Origin: Ruminococcus sp. UBA4350
GTDB lineage: Bacteria; Bacillota; Clostridia; Oscillospirales; Ruminococcaceae
Assembly: GCA_002394125.1 (NCBI GenBank)
Contig: DGSY01000103.1
Coordinates: 195-8,225 of the forward strand
Reading direction: 5' to 3'
Length of the DNA stretch: 8,031 bases
Positions 1-5,509 of this stretch are shown here, piece after piece. The position numbers were made by a program, and so were the translations under genes. The notes beneath the pieces were generated by a model. It was not told the DNA's origin and ran no database searches. It worked only from the letters and a program-made list of their open reading frames with translations. Numbering within the stretch: position 1 is the stretch's first letter; each line of letters opens with the position of its first letter.

Positions 1-66
1 TAGCTCATCTGGTAGAGCGCCACCTTGCCAAGGTGGAGGTAGCGGGTTCGAGCCCCGTAATCCGCT
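1..66 (+). tRNA. tRNA-Gly (anticodon GCC), 5' end cut by window edge
   Basis: The window opens at the T8-A9 of a tRNA, so the seven 5' acceptor bases lie outside. The D arm (GCTC/GAGC) is followed by a five-pair anticodon stem at 20-24/32-36. Its loop is TTGCCAA, with anticodon GCC at 27-29, which reads glycine codons. The T stem is 42-46/54-58 with loop TTCGAGC. The 3' acceptor strand AATCCGC (59-65) ends in discriminator T66, as expected for bacterial tRNA-Gly. CCA is not encoded, so the tail must be added after transcription. It lies 12 bases upstream of tRNA-Cys and is probably co-transcribed with it. Confidence 0.95.
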
Positions 67-78
67 TCTTTTTTATAC

Positions 79-149
79 GGCGCGATAGCCAAGTGGTAAG
101 GCAATGGTCTGCAACACCGTGATCACCAGTTCAAATCTGGTTCGCGCCT
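79..149 (+). tRNA. tRNA-Cys (anticodon GCA)
   Basis: A complete 71-base cloverleaf is visible. The acceptor stem GGCGCGA (79-85) pairs with TCGCGCC (142-148), and the discriminator is T149, typical of tRNA-Cys. The anticodon stem 104-108/116-120 holds loop CTGCAAC with anticodon GCA at 111-113. The T stem ACCAG/CTGGT (125-129/137-141) has loop TTCAAAT. The D arm is short (GCC/GGC), usual for this isoacceptor. CCA is not encoded. The gene ends directly before a terminator hairpin, making it the last gene of its tRNA transcript. Confidence 0.96.
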
Positions 150-150
150 T

Positions 151-182
151 AAAAAGCACTCCGATTATCGGGGTGCTTTTTT
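151..182 (+). terminator. Rho-independent terminator of the tRNA transcript
   Basis: The stem GCACTCCGA (156-164) pairs with TCGGGGTGC (168-176), with one T-G wobble and a three-base loop. It is followed by six T (177-182), and A residues precede the stem. It starts two bases after tRNA-Cys. The flanking A and T runs could let it work weakly in the opposite direction too. Confidence 0.9.
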
Positions 183-203
183 CATGGCTTTTTGAGAATC
201 GGC

Positions 204-252
204 AATAAAAAATGAAGCATCCCGGCCGCTGCATACACGGTCGGGATGCTTT
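204..252 (-). terminator. Rho-independent terminator of the GH53 galactanase gene
   Basis: A 14-pair stem (215-228 with 238-251, one G-T wobble) closes a nine-base loop. On the minus strand it is followed by a T-rich tract (complement of the A run at 207-212). It begins 8 bases past the galactanase stop codon. It faces the tRNA terminator, so two transcription units converge here. Confidence 0.9.
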
Positions 253-259
253 GTGATTC

Positions 260-2302
260 TCAGATCAGCTTCGCAACGCGCCGCAGAATATCCGTGCAGT
301 CGCTGCCGTCCAGACGGTGATCGCCGTTGACATCGCCGTTCGCCTTGCCCTGTGCGGAAATGACCGCTTCGCCGTCCTCAGCCGCATACCGCGCGATCAA
401 TACCACATCGGAAACATCGGTTATCCCGCTGCAATCCGCATCGCCCCAAAGCGCGGCTGCAATCGGTTCCGTTTCTGTGGCTGTGGTTTCTGTGACGGTT
501 GTTGTCGTCGTCGTGACCGGCGCTGCTGTTGTCGTCACGGCCGGCGCTTCGGTCAGGATGATCTCGCAGTCATCGACCGAACCGAATGCGCCCGCGCCCC
601 CCGAAACGGAAACCGTCAGCCGGACAGTCTCGCCCGCAGCCAGATCCATTTCGACAGCCGGTGTCTGCCAGTCCTCCCAGCCGCTGCCCCTGCCGGAAGC
701 CGTTTCCTTCCGGCTGCCCGCGCTCAGCGTGATCTCATATTCCGTGGATTCGTCCGCCTGCAATGTCACGGCTGCGCGGTATCTGCCGGATTCGGTCACG
801 GTGATCTGCGTCGATGCCGTGCTGCCGGAGAACGGCGCCTCCGAATACCAGTGCAGCGCATAGCCGCCGCCGTGCGCATCCTCGGCGCGCACATCGAAAT
901 GCCCGCCCGCCGTGCCGTGCAGCTCCCAGCCGTCAGGCTGCGCCGACCAGCCGCCGTCATGCTCAAAGCCGGGATTGCCGATCAGATTTTTGCCCCTATG
1001 CGGATCTCTGCCGCCGTCTGCTCCGCGGATATTCCGGAACACATAGAGCGAATCGAGCGGTCTGCCGTTTTTATCAAAGAGCGCCTGATTTTCGACGGAG
1101 CTGCCGCCTGCGTACTTCGCATCCGGATCGAATTCCTGTGCCGCATCGGTCGCCCAGCCTGCGCCGTATTTGTTCCACAGCCCGCTGACCGTCTGATAAT
1201 CGCCGGAGAGTCCGAGCCATGCGGGTTCCCAGTAGAATACGCCGATGCCGGCGCCGTCCGGCACTGCCGCGACTGCGCGGAACAGATCGGTCAGGAATGC
1301 CGTCTGTCCGGCCGTGCTGACCGGATAGCTGACATAATCGCCGAGCTGCGAAGCCTCGCTGATCGTATTCCCGCCGAAATCAATATTCTCATAATTATAT
1401 GCCCACGAGGTCTCCGCGACCAGTACCTTTTTGTGATATGCTGCGGCAATATTGCTCAGAACCTGCGTGAGATTCTGCAAGGTGCCGTGCCAGTACGGAT
1501 AATAGGATGTCGCAAAGACATCGTAGTCCACCTTTGTCTGCGCGAGCATTTTCGCAATATACGCCATATTGGAGGCTTTCTCCGGATTCGTGAAATGCAG
1601 CGCGATCAGAATGCTCCGGTCAAAGCTGCGCACGGCCTTTGCGCCGGCATTCCAGAGGGATGCCAGCTCACGCCATTTGTCCTCGCTCCAGTTTCCGTCT
1701 GCAAGATGCACGCCGCACATTCCGGTCGTGGTCTCATTGCCGATCTGCACCATTGCGATCTCCGCGCCGGTATCACGGATCGTTTTCAGCGTATCTGCGG
1801 TGAATTTCGTGATCGCATCGGCCTTCTGCGCCGTGGAATAGTTTTCCCATGCCTTCGGCGCACGCTGCTTTGCCGGATCCGCCCAGAAATCGGAATAATG
1901 GAAATCCAGCAGCAGCTTCAGCCCCGCCGCCGCGCAGCGCTCCGCGATCCGGACAGCCTGCCGCACATCATTTGCGCCGCCGCCGTAGGTCGCACCGCTG
2001 CCCGATGCGGTCGGATCGTTCCAGATGCGGATACGCACCGTATTGACACCGGCATCCGCCAGCGTCACAAAAATATCCTGCTCTCTGCCTGCGGCATCAT
2101 AGAACCGGACGCCGCTGTCCTCCAGTGCAGTCACCGAGGAAACATCCACGCCCTTGAACGGATCGCCGTCAAACGGCAGCCCCTGAATGCCGGAAAAGGC
2201 GACGGTCTCCGCCGCATCCGCCGGCACCTGCGGGATCAGTATCCCGCACGATAAAAGAACGGCCGCTGCGGAAACAGCGGCCAACAGCTTTTGTATTTTC
2301 AT
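260..2302 (-). CDS. Secreted dockerin-bearing GH53 arabinogalactan endo-beta-1,4-galactanase
   Basis: This is a 680-residue extracellular enzyme predicted to cut beta-1,4-galactan (type I arabinogalactan side chains of pectin) internally. A signal peptide covers residues 1 to about 30. The GH53 TIM barrel runs from about 45 to 425, with family signatures KGVDVSSV (50-57), DFHYSDFWADP (133-143), QIGNE with the acid/base E190, and VAETSW with the nucleophile E297. Residues 438-584 form a beta-rich domain opening NLIGNPGFE, probably a carbohydrate-binding module (CBM61- or CBM4_9-like; family inferred). A Thr-rich linker (586-612) leads to a dockerin (617-680) with two calcium loops, D621-D632 and D657-D668, so the enzyme should dock on a cohesin scaffold. 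The chosen ATG has AGGGG seven bases upstream and starts the signal peptide. The open frame continues 114 codons further upstream, but into the neighbouring transporter gene and without signal character. It has its own promoter and terminator. The enzyme family is clear; the CBM family is not. Confidence 0.93.
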   Translation of the reverse strand: MKIQKLLAAVSAAAVLLSCGILIPQVPADAAETVAFSGIQGLPFDGDPFKGVDVSSVTALEDSGVRFYDAAGREQDIFVTLADAGVNTVRIRIWNDPTASGSGATYGGGANDVRQAVRIAERCAAAGLKLLLDFHYSDFWADPAKQRAPKAWENYSTAQKADAITKFTADTLKTIRDTGAEIAMVQIGNETTTGMCGVHLADGNWSEDKWRELASLWNAGAKAVRSFDRSILIALHFTNPEKASNMAYIAKMLAQTKVDYDVFATSYYPYWHGTLQNLTQVLSNIAAAYHKKVLVAETSWAYNYENIDFGGNTISEASQLGDYVSYPVSTAGQTAFLTDLFRAVAAVPDGAGIGVFYWEPAWLGLSGDYQTVSGLWNKYGAGWATDAAQEFDPDAKYAGGSSVENQALFDKNGRPLDSLYVFRNIRGADGGRDPHRGKNLIGNPGFEHDGGWSAQPDGWELHGTAGGHFDVRAEDAHGGGYALHWYSEAPFSGSTASTQITVTESGRYRAAVTLQADESTEYEITLSAGSRKETASGRGSGWEDWQTPAVEMDLAAGETVRLTVSVSGGAGAFGSVDDCEIILTEAPAVTTTAAPVTTTTTTVTETTATETEPIAAALWGDADCSGITDVSDVVLIARYAAEDGEAVISAQGKANGDVNGDHRLDGSDCTDILRRVAKLI

Positions 2303-2357
2303 AATCCTACCCCTATATTCTGCAATTCCCCGTGCAGCCTGCGGTTTTCCGCTTTCT
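2303..2357 (-). other. 5' leader of the galactanase gene
   Basis: From the predicted promoter the leader is about 55 bases. It contains two small hairpins, GCGG/CCGC at 2341-2352 and CTGCA/TGCAG at 2320-2337. The ribosome binding site AGGGG lies seven bases before the ATG. No known riboswitch is recognised. Confidence 0.4.
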
Positions 2358-2363
2358 GTTTTG

Positions 2364-2392
2364 ATTATAGCACACGGGGCGCAGTTCCGAAA
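2364..2392 (-). promoter_or_regulatory. Extended -10 promoter for the galactanase gene
   Basis: On the minus strand TATAAT (complement of 2364-2369) is preceded by TGC, giving a textbook extended -10, TGCTATAAT. The best -35 at a 17-base spacing is the weak TTTCGG (2387-2392), so recognition probably rests on the extended -10. The predicted start is near 2357. It lies in the 137-base gap after the antiporter gene, so the galactanase can be expressed independently. Confidence 0.75.
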
Positions 2393-2439
2393 CCGTTTTT
2401 GCATCCATTTACTGTGCGATTGTGTCAGGATTCCGGAGA

Positions 2440-4086
2440 TCAGCCGGTTTTCTTCTCCCCTGCCTGCTTTTTGCCGCTGACCGCACGGATGCAGAACAGC
2501 ACTGCCAGCAGCAGCGCCAGCGAGACGCCCAGAACGACAAATACATTCTGGACAAAACCGGAGAGCAGATAGCCGGCCGCACAGACGCCCGCGACCGTGA
2601 ACGCATACGGGAGCTGTGTGGAGACATGGTTGACGTGGTCGCACTGTGCGCCGGTCGAGGCCATGATCGTTGTATCGGAGATCGGGGAGCAGTGGTCGCC
2701 GCAGACCGCGCCCGCCAGACAGGCCGAGATGCAGATGATGACCATAGACGGGATCGCGCGGGATTCCGTCACATTGACCAGCTCATTGCTGAACACGCCG
2801 GTCACGATCGGAATCAGAATGCCGAATGTGCCCCAGGAGGTTCCGGTCGCGAATGCCAGTGCGACCGCAACAACGAACAGGATCATCGGCAGCAGGATCT
2901 GGAGCGCCTTTGCACCCTCCACAACGCCGGAGACAAATTCGCCGGCCGCGAGCAGATTCGTCATCGTTTTCAGCGTCCACGCAAAGGTCAGGATCAGGAT
3001 CGCAGGGACCATCTGCTTAAAGCCCTCCGCGACGGAATCCATGCACTGCGTAAAGGTCAGGACGCGGCGGCAGAGGAAATAGATGATGATGAGCAGCAGT
3101 GCGCCGAGCGAGCCGATTGCCAGACCGAACGATGCATCACAGTCCGCAAAGGCTTCGACAAAGCCCGTCCCGCTGAAGAAGCCGCCCGTATAGATCATGC
3201 CGGTGACGCAGAGCGCGATCAGCATGACGACCGGCAGGATCAGGTCGATGACTTTCCCGCGGTTATGCTCCGGCTTTGCATCCTCCGCATAGACCTTGCT
3301 GCGCGTTGTGAAAAGGTCGCCCTTGCGCGCATTGTCCTCATGCTTTTTCATCGGGCCGTAATCAACATCGCTCAGCGAGATGAAGATAACCATGACGAGC
3401 GTGAGCAGCGCATAGAGATTATAGGGGATCGTGCGGATGAACAGCGAGATGCCGTTGACGCCGCTGACCGATCCCGCGACAGCCGCCGCCCATGAGGAGA
3501 TCGGTGCGATGATGCAGACCGGCGCGGCGGTCGCGTCGATCAGATAGGCGAGCTTGGAGCGCGAGATCTGATGCTTGTCCGTCACGGGGCGCATGACCGA
3601 GCCGACGGTCAGACAGTTGAAGTAATCGTCAACAAAGATCAGGACACCGAGCAGGAATGTCGCAAGGCTCGCGCCAGAGCGGGATTTGATATGCGCAGCC
3701 GCCCATTCGCCGTAGGCGCGGGAGCCGCCGGCCTTGTTCATCATCACGACGATGATGCCGAGGATGACAAGGAAGATCAGAATGCCGACATTGTAGGTGT
3801 CAGACAGATTGGCGATCAGTCCTTCGCCGACGATCGCGTTGAATACGCCGGTGAAGCCGCCCTTTGTGGCGATGGAATACAGGACACCGCCTGTCACAAC
3901 GCCGATGAACAGCGAGGAATAGACCTCCTTCGTGATGAGCGCCAGGCCGATCGCGACGATCGGCGGGAGCAGCGACCACAGAGAGCCGACTGCGCCGCTC
4001 ACGGGCGACTGGATCGCGCAGCAGACCGTGAAGATCACAACGATCGCTGCAAAGATGATCTTGCTGAGATACTGATTCTTTTTCAT
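2440..4086 (-). CDS. NhaC-family Na+/H+ antiporter
   Basis: A 548-residue multi-spanning inner-membrane protein with a dozen or so hydrophobic segments. Family hallmarks are visible: FVDDYFNCLTVGS (151-163), the segment around ISRSKLAYLIDATAAP (174-189), FATGTSWGTFG (412-422), GDHCSPISDTT (463-473) and the DHVNHVSTQLPYA stretch (483-495). The polar and acidic residues in these membrane segments are typical of NhaC-type carriers, which exchange cytoplasmic Na+ for H+. The same superfamily includes the malate/lactate antiporter MleN, so an organic-anion substrate is possible. The hydrophilic loop at about 244-278 is longer than usual for a cytoplasmic loop. The ATG overlaps the TGA of the upstream transporter (ATGA at 4083-4086), indicating translational coupling; GGAG lies about ten bases upstream. 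No clear terminator follows the stop. Family is certain; ion and role are inferred. Confidence 0.9.
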   Translation of the reverse strand: MKKNQYLSKIIFAAIVVIFTVCCAIQSPVSGAVGSLWSLLPPIVAIGLALITKEVYSSLFIGVVTGGVLYSIATKGGFTGVFNAIVGEGLIANLSDTYNVGILIFLVILGIIVVMMNKAGGSRAYGEWAAAHIKSRSGASLATFLLGVLIFVDDYFNCLTVGSVMRPVTDKHQISRSKLAYLIDATAAPVCIIAPISSWAAAVAGSVSGVNGISLFIRTIPYNLYALLTLVMVIFISLSDVDYGPMKKHEDNARKGDLFTTRSKVYAEDAKPEHNRGKVIDLILPVVMLIALCVTGMIYTGGFFSGTGFVEAFADCDASFGLAIGSLGALLLIIIYFLCRRVLTFTQCMDSVAEGFKQMVPAILILTFAWTLKTMTNLLAAGEFVSGVVEGAKALQILLPMILFVVAVALAFATGTSWGTFGILIPIVTGVFSNELVNVTESRAIPSMVIICISACLAGAVCGDHCSPISDTTIMASTGAQCDHVNHVSTQLPYAFTVAGVCAAGYLLSGFVQNVFVVLGVSLALLLAVLFCIRAVSGKKQAGEKKTG

Positions 4087-5000
4087 GATGCCTGTTCTCC
4101 GTTTCTGGATTTTTGACTTCCGGATGTCAGAAGCTGTGCCGCGATGACGGATGCCAGCACGAGCGCACAGCCGATGCCCTCCTTGAGACTGAGCTGCTCA
4201 TGCAGAAACAGCCAGCCGGACAGCGCCGCAAAGACCGATTCCAGACTCATCAGCAAAGTCGCCGCAGTCGGGGAGGTCTCGCGCTGACCGAGGATTTGCA
4301 GCGTATAGCCGCCGCCGCTGGAAAGAATGCCCGCATAAAGGATCGTATTCCGCGCCGCGAAGATGCGCTCTGCCTTCGGGGATTCAAAGAGCAGCATACA
4401 GACGGTCAGGAGGATGCCCGCAGTGAAAAACTGAATGCAGGACATAACCGCCGGATCGGTATGCTTTTCGCAGAAGTGATCGACGGCCATGATGTGCAGT
4501 GCGAAGATGAATGCACAGATCAGCACGAGCAGATCGCCGCGGCCGAGCGTGAAGTCCTCGCGGATGCAGAGCAGGTAGAATCCCGCAACGGCGCCCGCGA
4601 TGCAGAGCCAGACCGCGGCGGGCGGCTTCTTCCGCAGGGCGATCGAAAAGACCGGTACGATCACAACATAGAGCGCGGTGATGAAGCCCGCTTTTCCGGC
4701 GGTCGTTTCCTTGATGCCGGCCTGCTGAAAGGAGCTTGCCGCGCAGAGTATGACACCGCAGCAGATGCCGCCGAGGACGGTCTGCTTCCGGTCGATCGGT
4801 TCGCGGGGCTGACCGCGCCAGAAATACCGCATCAGGAAAATGATCGGGATGAGGACGATCCCGCCGAGCAGCGTGCGCACCGCATTGTAGGTGAACGGAT
4901 CGACATATGCCATGCCCTCACTCTGCGCAACGAACGCGCTTCCCCAGATGATAGCTGCTGTCAGCAGCATGAGACTGCCGCGCAGGGGTCGTTTCTTCAA
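4083..5000 (-). CDS. EamA-family (drug/metabolite transporter superfamily) permease
   Basis: A 305-residue inner-membrane protein with the ten-segment, two-repeat plan of the DMT superfamily. The first EamA repeat covers about 8-145 (WGSAFVAQ at 19-26; QQAGIKETTAGKAGFITALY at 92-111). The second covers about 156-292 (ETSPTAATLLMSLESVFAAL at 241-260, then a GWLFLHEQL turn at 262-270). Length matches the family. Substrates are diverse (amino acids, metabolites, drugs) and cannot be predicted here. The start is a TTG at 4998-5000 with AGGAG ten bases upstream. No ATG or GTG lies nearby in frame, though an ATT directly before it sits at better spacing. It is the first gene of an operon with the NhaC-type antiporter, with its own TTGCAA/TAAAAT promoter and a hairpin in the leader. 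Confidence 0.88.
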   Translation of the reverse strand: MKKRPLRGSLMLLTAAIIWGSAFVAQSEGMAYVDPFTYNAVRTLLGGIVLIPIIFLMRYFWRGQPREPIDRKQTVLGGICCGVILCAASSFQQAGIKETTAGKAGFITALYVVIVPVFSIALRKKPPAAVWLCIAGAVAGFYLLCIREDFTLGRGDLLVLICAFIFALHIMAVDHFCEKHTDPAVMSCIQFFTAGILLTVCMLLFESPKAERIFAARNTILYAGILSSGGGYTLQILGQRETSPTAATLLMSLESVFAALSGWLFLHEQLSLKEGIGCALVLASVIAAQLLTSGSQKSRNGEQAS

Positions 5001-5018
5001 AATGGTACCGCTCCTGTT

Positions 5019-5047
5019 CTGCCTGCGGATCTGCTCCGATCCGGCAG
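5019..5047 (-). promoter_or_regulatory. Hairpin in the leader of the transporter operon
   Basis: CTGCC (5019-5023) pairs with GGCAG (5043-5047), and GGATC (5027-5031) pairs with GATCC (5038-5042). A three-base bulge separates the two helices and the loop is six bases. It fills most of the predicted 55-base leader and ends four bases before the AGGAG ribosome site. It could tune translation or RNA stability. No known regulatory RNA family is recognised. Confidence 0.5.
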
Positions 5048-5061
5048 GATTCTGTATGTCT

Positions 5062-5090
5062 ATTTTAACATATTATCAGGATGCTTGCAA
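5062..5090 (-). promoter_or_regulatory. Promoter of the DMT-NhaC operon
   Basis: On the minus strand TTGCAA (5085-5090) and TAAAAT (5062-5067) are exactly 17 bases apart, matching the primary sigma factor consensus at 4/6 and 5/6 positions. The predicted start is near 5055, giving a leader of about 55 bases before the TTG start. Confidence 0.7.
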
Positions 5091-5111
5091 GACGATTTCG
5101 GCAAATGCCGA

Positions 5112-5135
5112 GAATTCGTGCATCCTGCACAATTC
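5112..5135. repeat. Dyad upstream of the DMT promoter
   Basis: GAATT-c-GTGCA (5112-5122) is mirrored by TGCAC-AATTC (5126-5135) around a three-base centre, with one unpaired C. It sits about 20 bases upstream of the -35 box of the transporter promoter. It may be an operator or simply a stem-loop. No T tract follows, so a terminator role is unlikely. Confidence 0.4.
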
Positions 5136-5226
5136 AGGCAGCATTGTTTTATGCGATTTGCTTCCGCCCGAAATAAAAGGCCTGATTATGTTCTGTTTGG
5201 ATTCTCTGACAAAGGGGGCGGTTAGA

Positions 5227-5364
5227 ATGGATAATAACAAGATATCGCTTCGTGATGCGCTGAAGAATGGGAGTCTCACTGGCAGGCTCCGCCGCAGGCC
5301 GCTTTCTATAGGCAACACCGCACAGAGCTGGCGGTGCAGGATGCTTACGGTCAAATATATTTGA
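5227..5364 (+). CDS. Possible 45-residue small ORF, unknown function
   Basis: This ATG-started ORF of 45 codons follows AAAGGGGG with eight bases of spacing, a strong ribosome site. It begins MDNNKISLRDALKNG and turns basic (GRLRRRP). From about codon 29 it runs into the inverted-repeat-bounded segment that starts at 5310, and it stops inside the palindrome there. The last third may therefore be element sequence rather than original coding sequence. No signal peptide, membrane segment or known motif is seen, and no convincing promoter. It is the only plus-strand protein candidate. It could be a remnant of a gene cut by the insertion, or not translated at all. Confidence 0.3.
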   Translation: MDNNKISLRDALKNGSLTGRLRRRPLSIGNTAQSWRCRMLTVKYI

Positions 5365-5366
5365 CC
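5349..5366. repeat. Perfect 18-bp AT-centred palindrome
   Basis: GGTCAAATATATTTGACC reads identically on both strands. It sits within the inverted-repeat-bounded segment and resembles the two-fold symmetric site of a dimeric DNA-binding protein. It also overlaps the stop codon of the possible small ORF. Confidence 0.6.
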
Positions 5367-5391
5367 CGTCAGATTTTTCGTCAGATTGTAT

Positions 5392-5431
5392 AGAAATTCC
5401 TTGCCGGGCTGACGCCCAGCAAGGAATTTCT
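5392..5431. repeat. Long hairpin, 13 + 4 base pairs, TGAC loop
   Basis: Thirteen perfect pairs (5392-5404 with 5419-5431) are followed by one C/A mismatch and four more pairs (5406-5409 with 5414-5417) around a TGAC loop. It is the strongest stem in the 5001-5509 gap. It lies about 80 bases past the protease stop codon. Neither strand has a T tract after it, so it is not a standard rho-independent terminator, though it could protect the 3' end of the protease mRNA. A 9-base direct repeat CGTCAGATT (5367-5375, 5379-5387) lies next to it. Confidence 0.7.
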
Positions 5432-5509
5432 GTGCAAGATGACGGAAAAGATGCAAGCAGATGTGCCGCCAAGCCGTCAGGCGGGCTTTGTGCGGTGTTG
5501 CCTTGATTA

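Larger units (their letters stand above)
5310..5503. mobile_element. MITE-like segment with 19-bp terminal inverted repeats
   Basis: The left end AGGCAACACCGCACAGAGC (5310-5328) is the reverse complement of 5485-5503 except for one position (5325 versus 5488). The 194 bp enclosed contain no transposase. They hold a perfect 18-bp palindrome and a long hairpin. Terminal inverted repeats around a short, structured, non-coding core fit a non-autonomous transposon derivative. No matching target-site duplication is visible in the flanks, so it may be old or may be another class of structured repeat. Its right end lies six bases from the stop codon of the protease gene. Confidence 0.5.

Noticed and set aside
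317..2254. A 645-codon plus-strand open frame across the galactanase gene
   Set aside because: It is rich in Arg, Ala and Cys with no domain logic and lies opposite a clearly recognisable GH53 gene; it is a GC-driven antisense frame.
2303..2644. Upstream extension of the galactanase by 114 codons
   Set aside because: It overlaps the antiporter coding region and the extended -10 promoter, and the signal peptide begins at the ATG at 2300-2302 with a good ribosome site.
2422..3495. Long plus-strand open frame (357 codons) across the antiporter gene
   Set aside because: Its Asp/Arg/Gln-rich, low-complexity product is what an antisense frame of a membrane-protein gene gives; the minus-strand NhaC motifs are unambiguous.
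4113..5225. Plus-strand open frame of 370 codons opposite the DMT gene
   Set aside because: It has antisense composition and no recognisable fold, and the real gene is on the minus strand.
5392..5431. Hairpin as a rho-independent terminator of the protease gene
   Set aside because: The stem is strong, but neither strand carries a T tract after it and it is about 80 bases from the stop codon.
5076..5472. Minus-strand open frames of 126 and 107 codons in the gap after the protease gene
   Set aside because: They run through the inverted repeats, the palindrome and the DMT upstream region, overlap each other in different frames, and have no ribosome site or domain; more likely spurious frames across a repeat.
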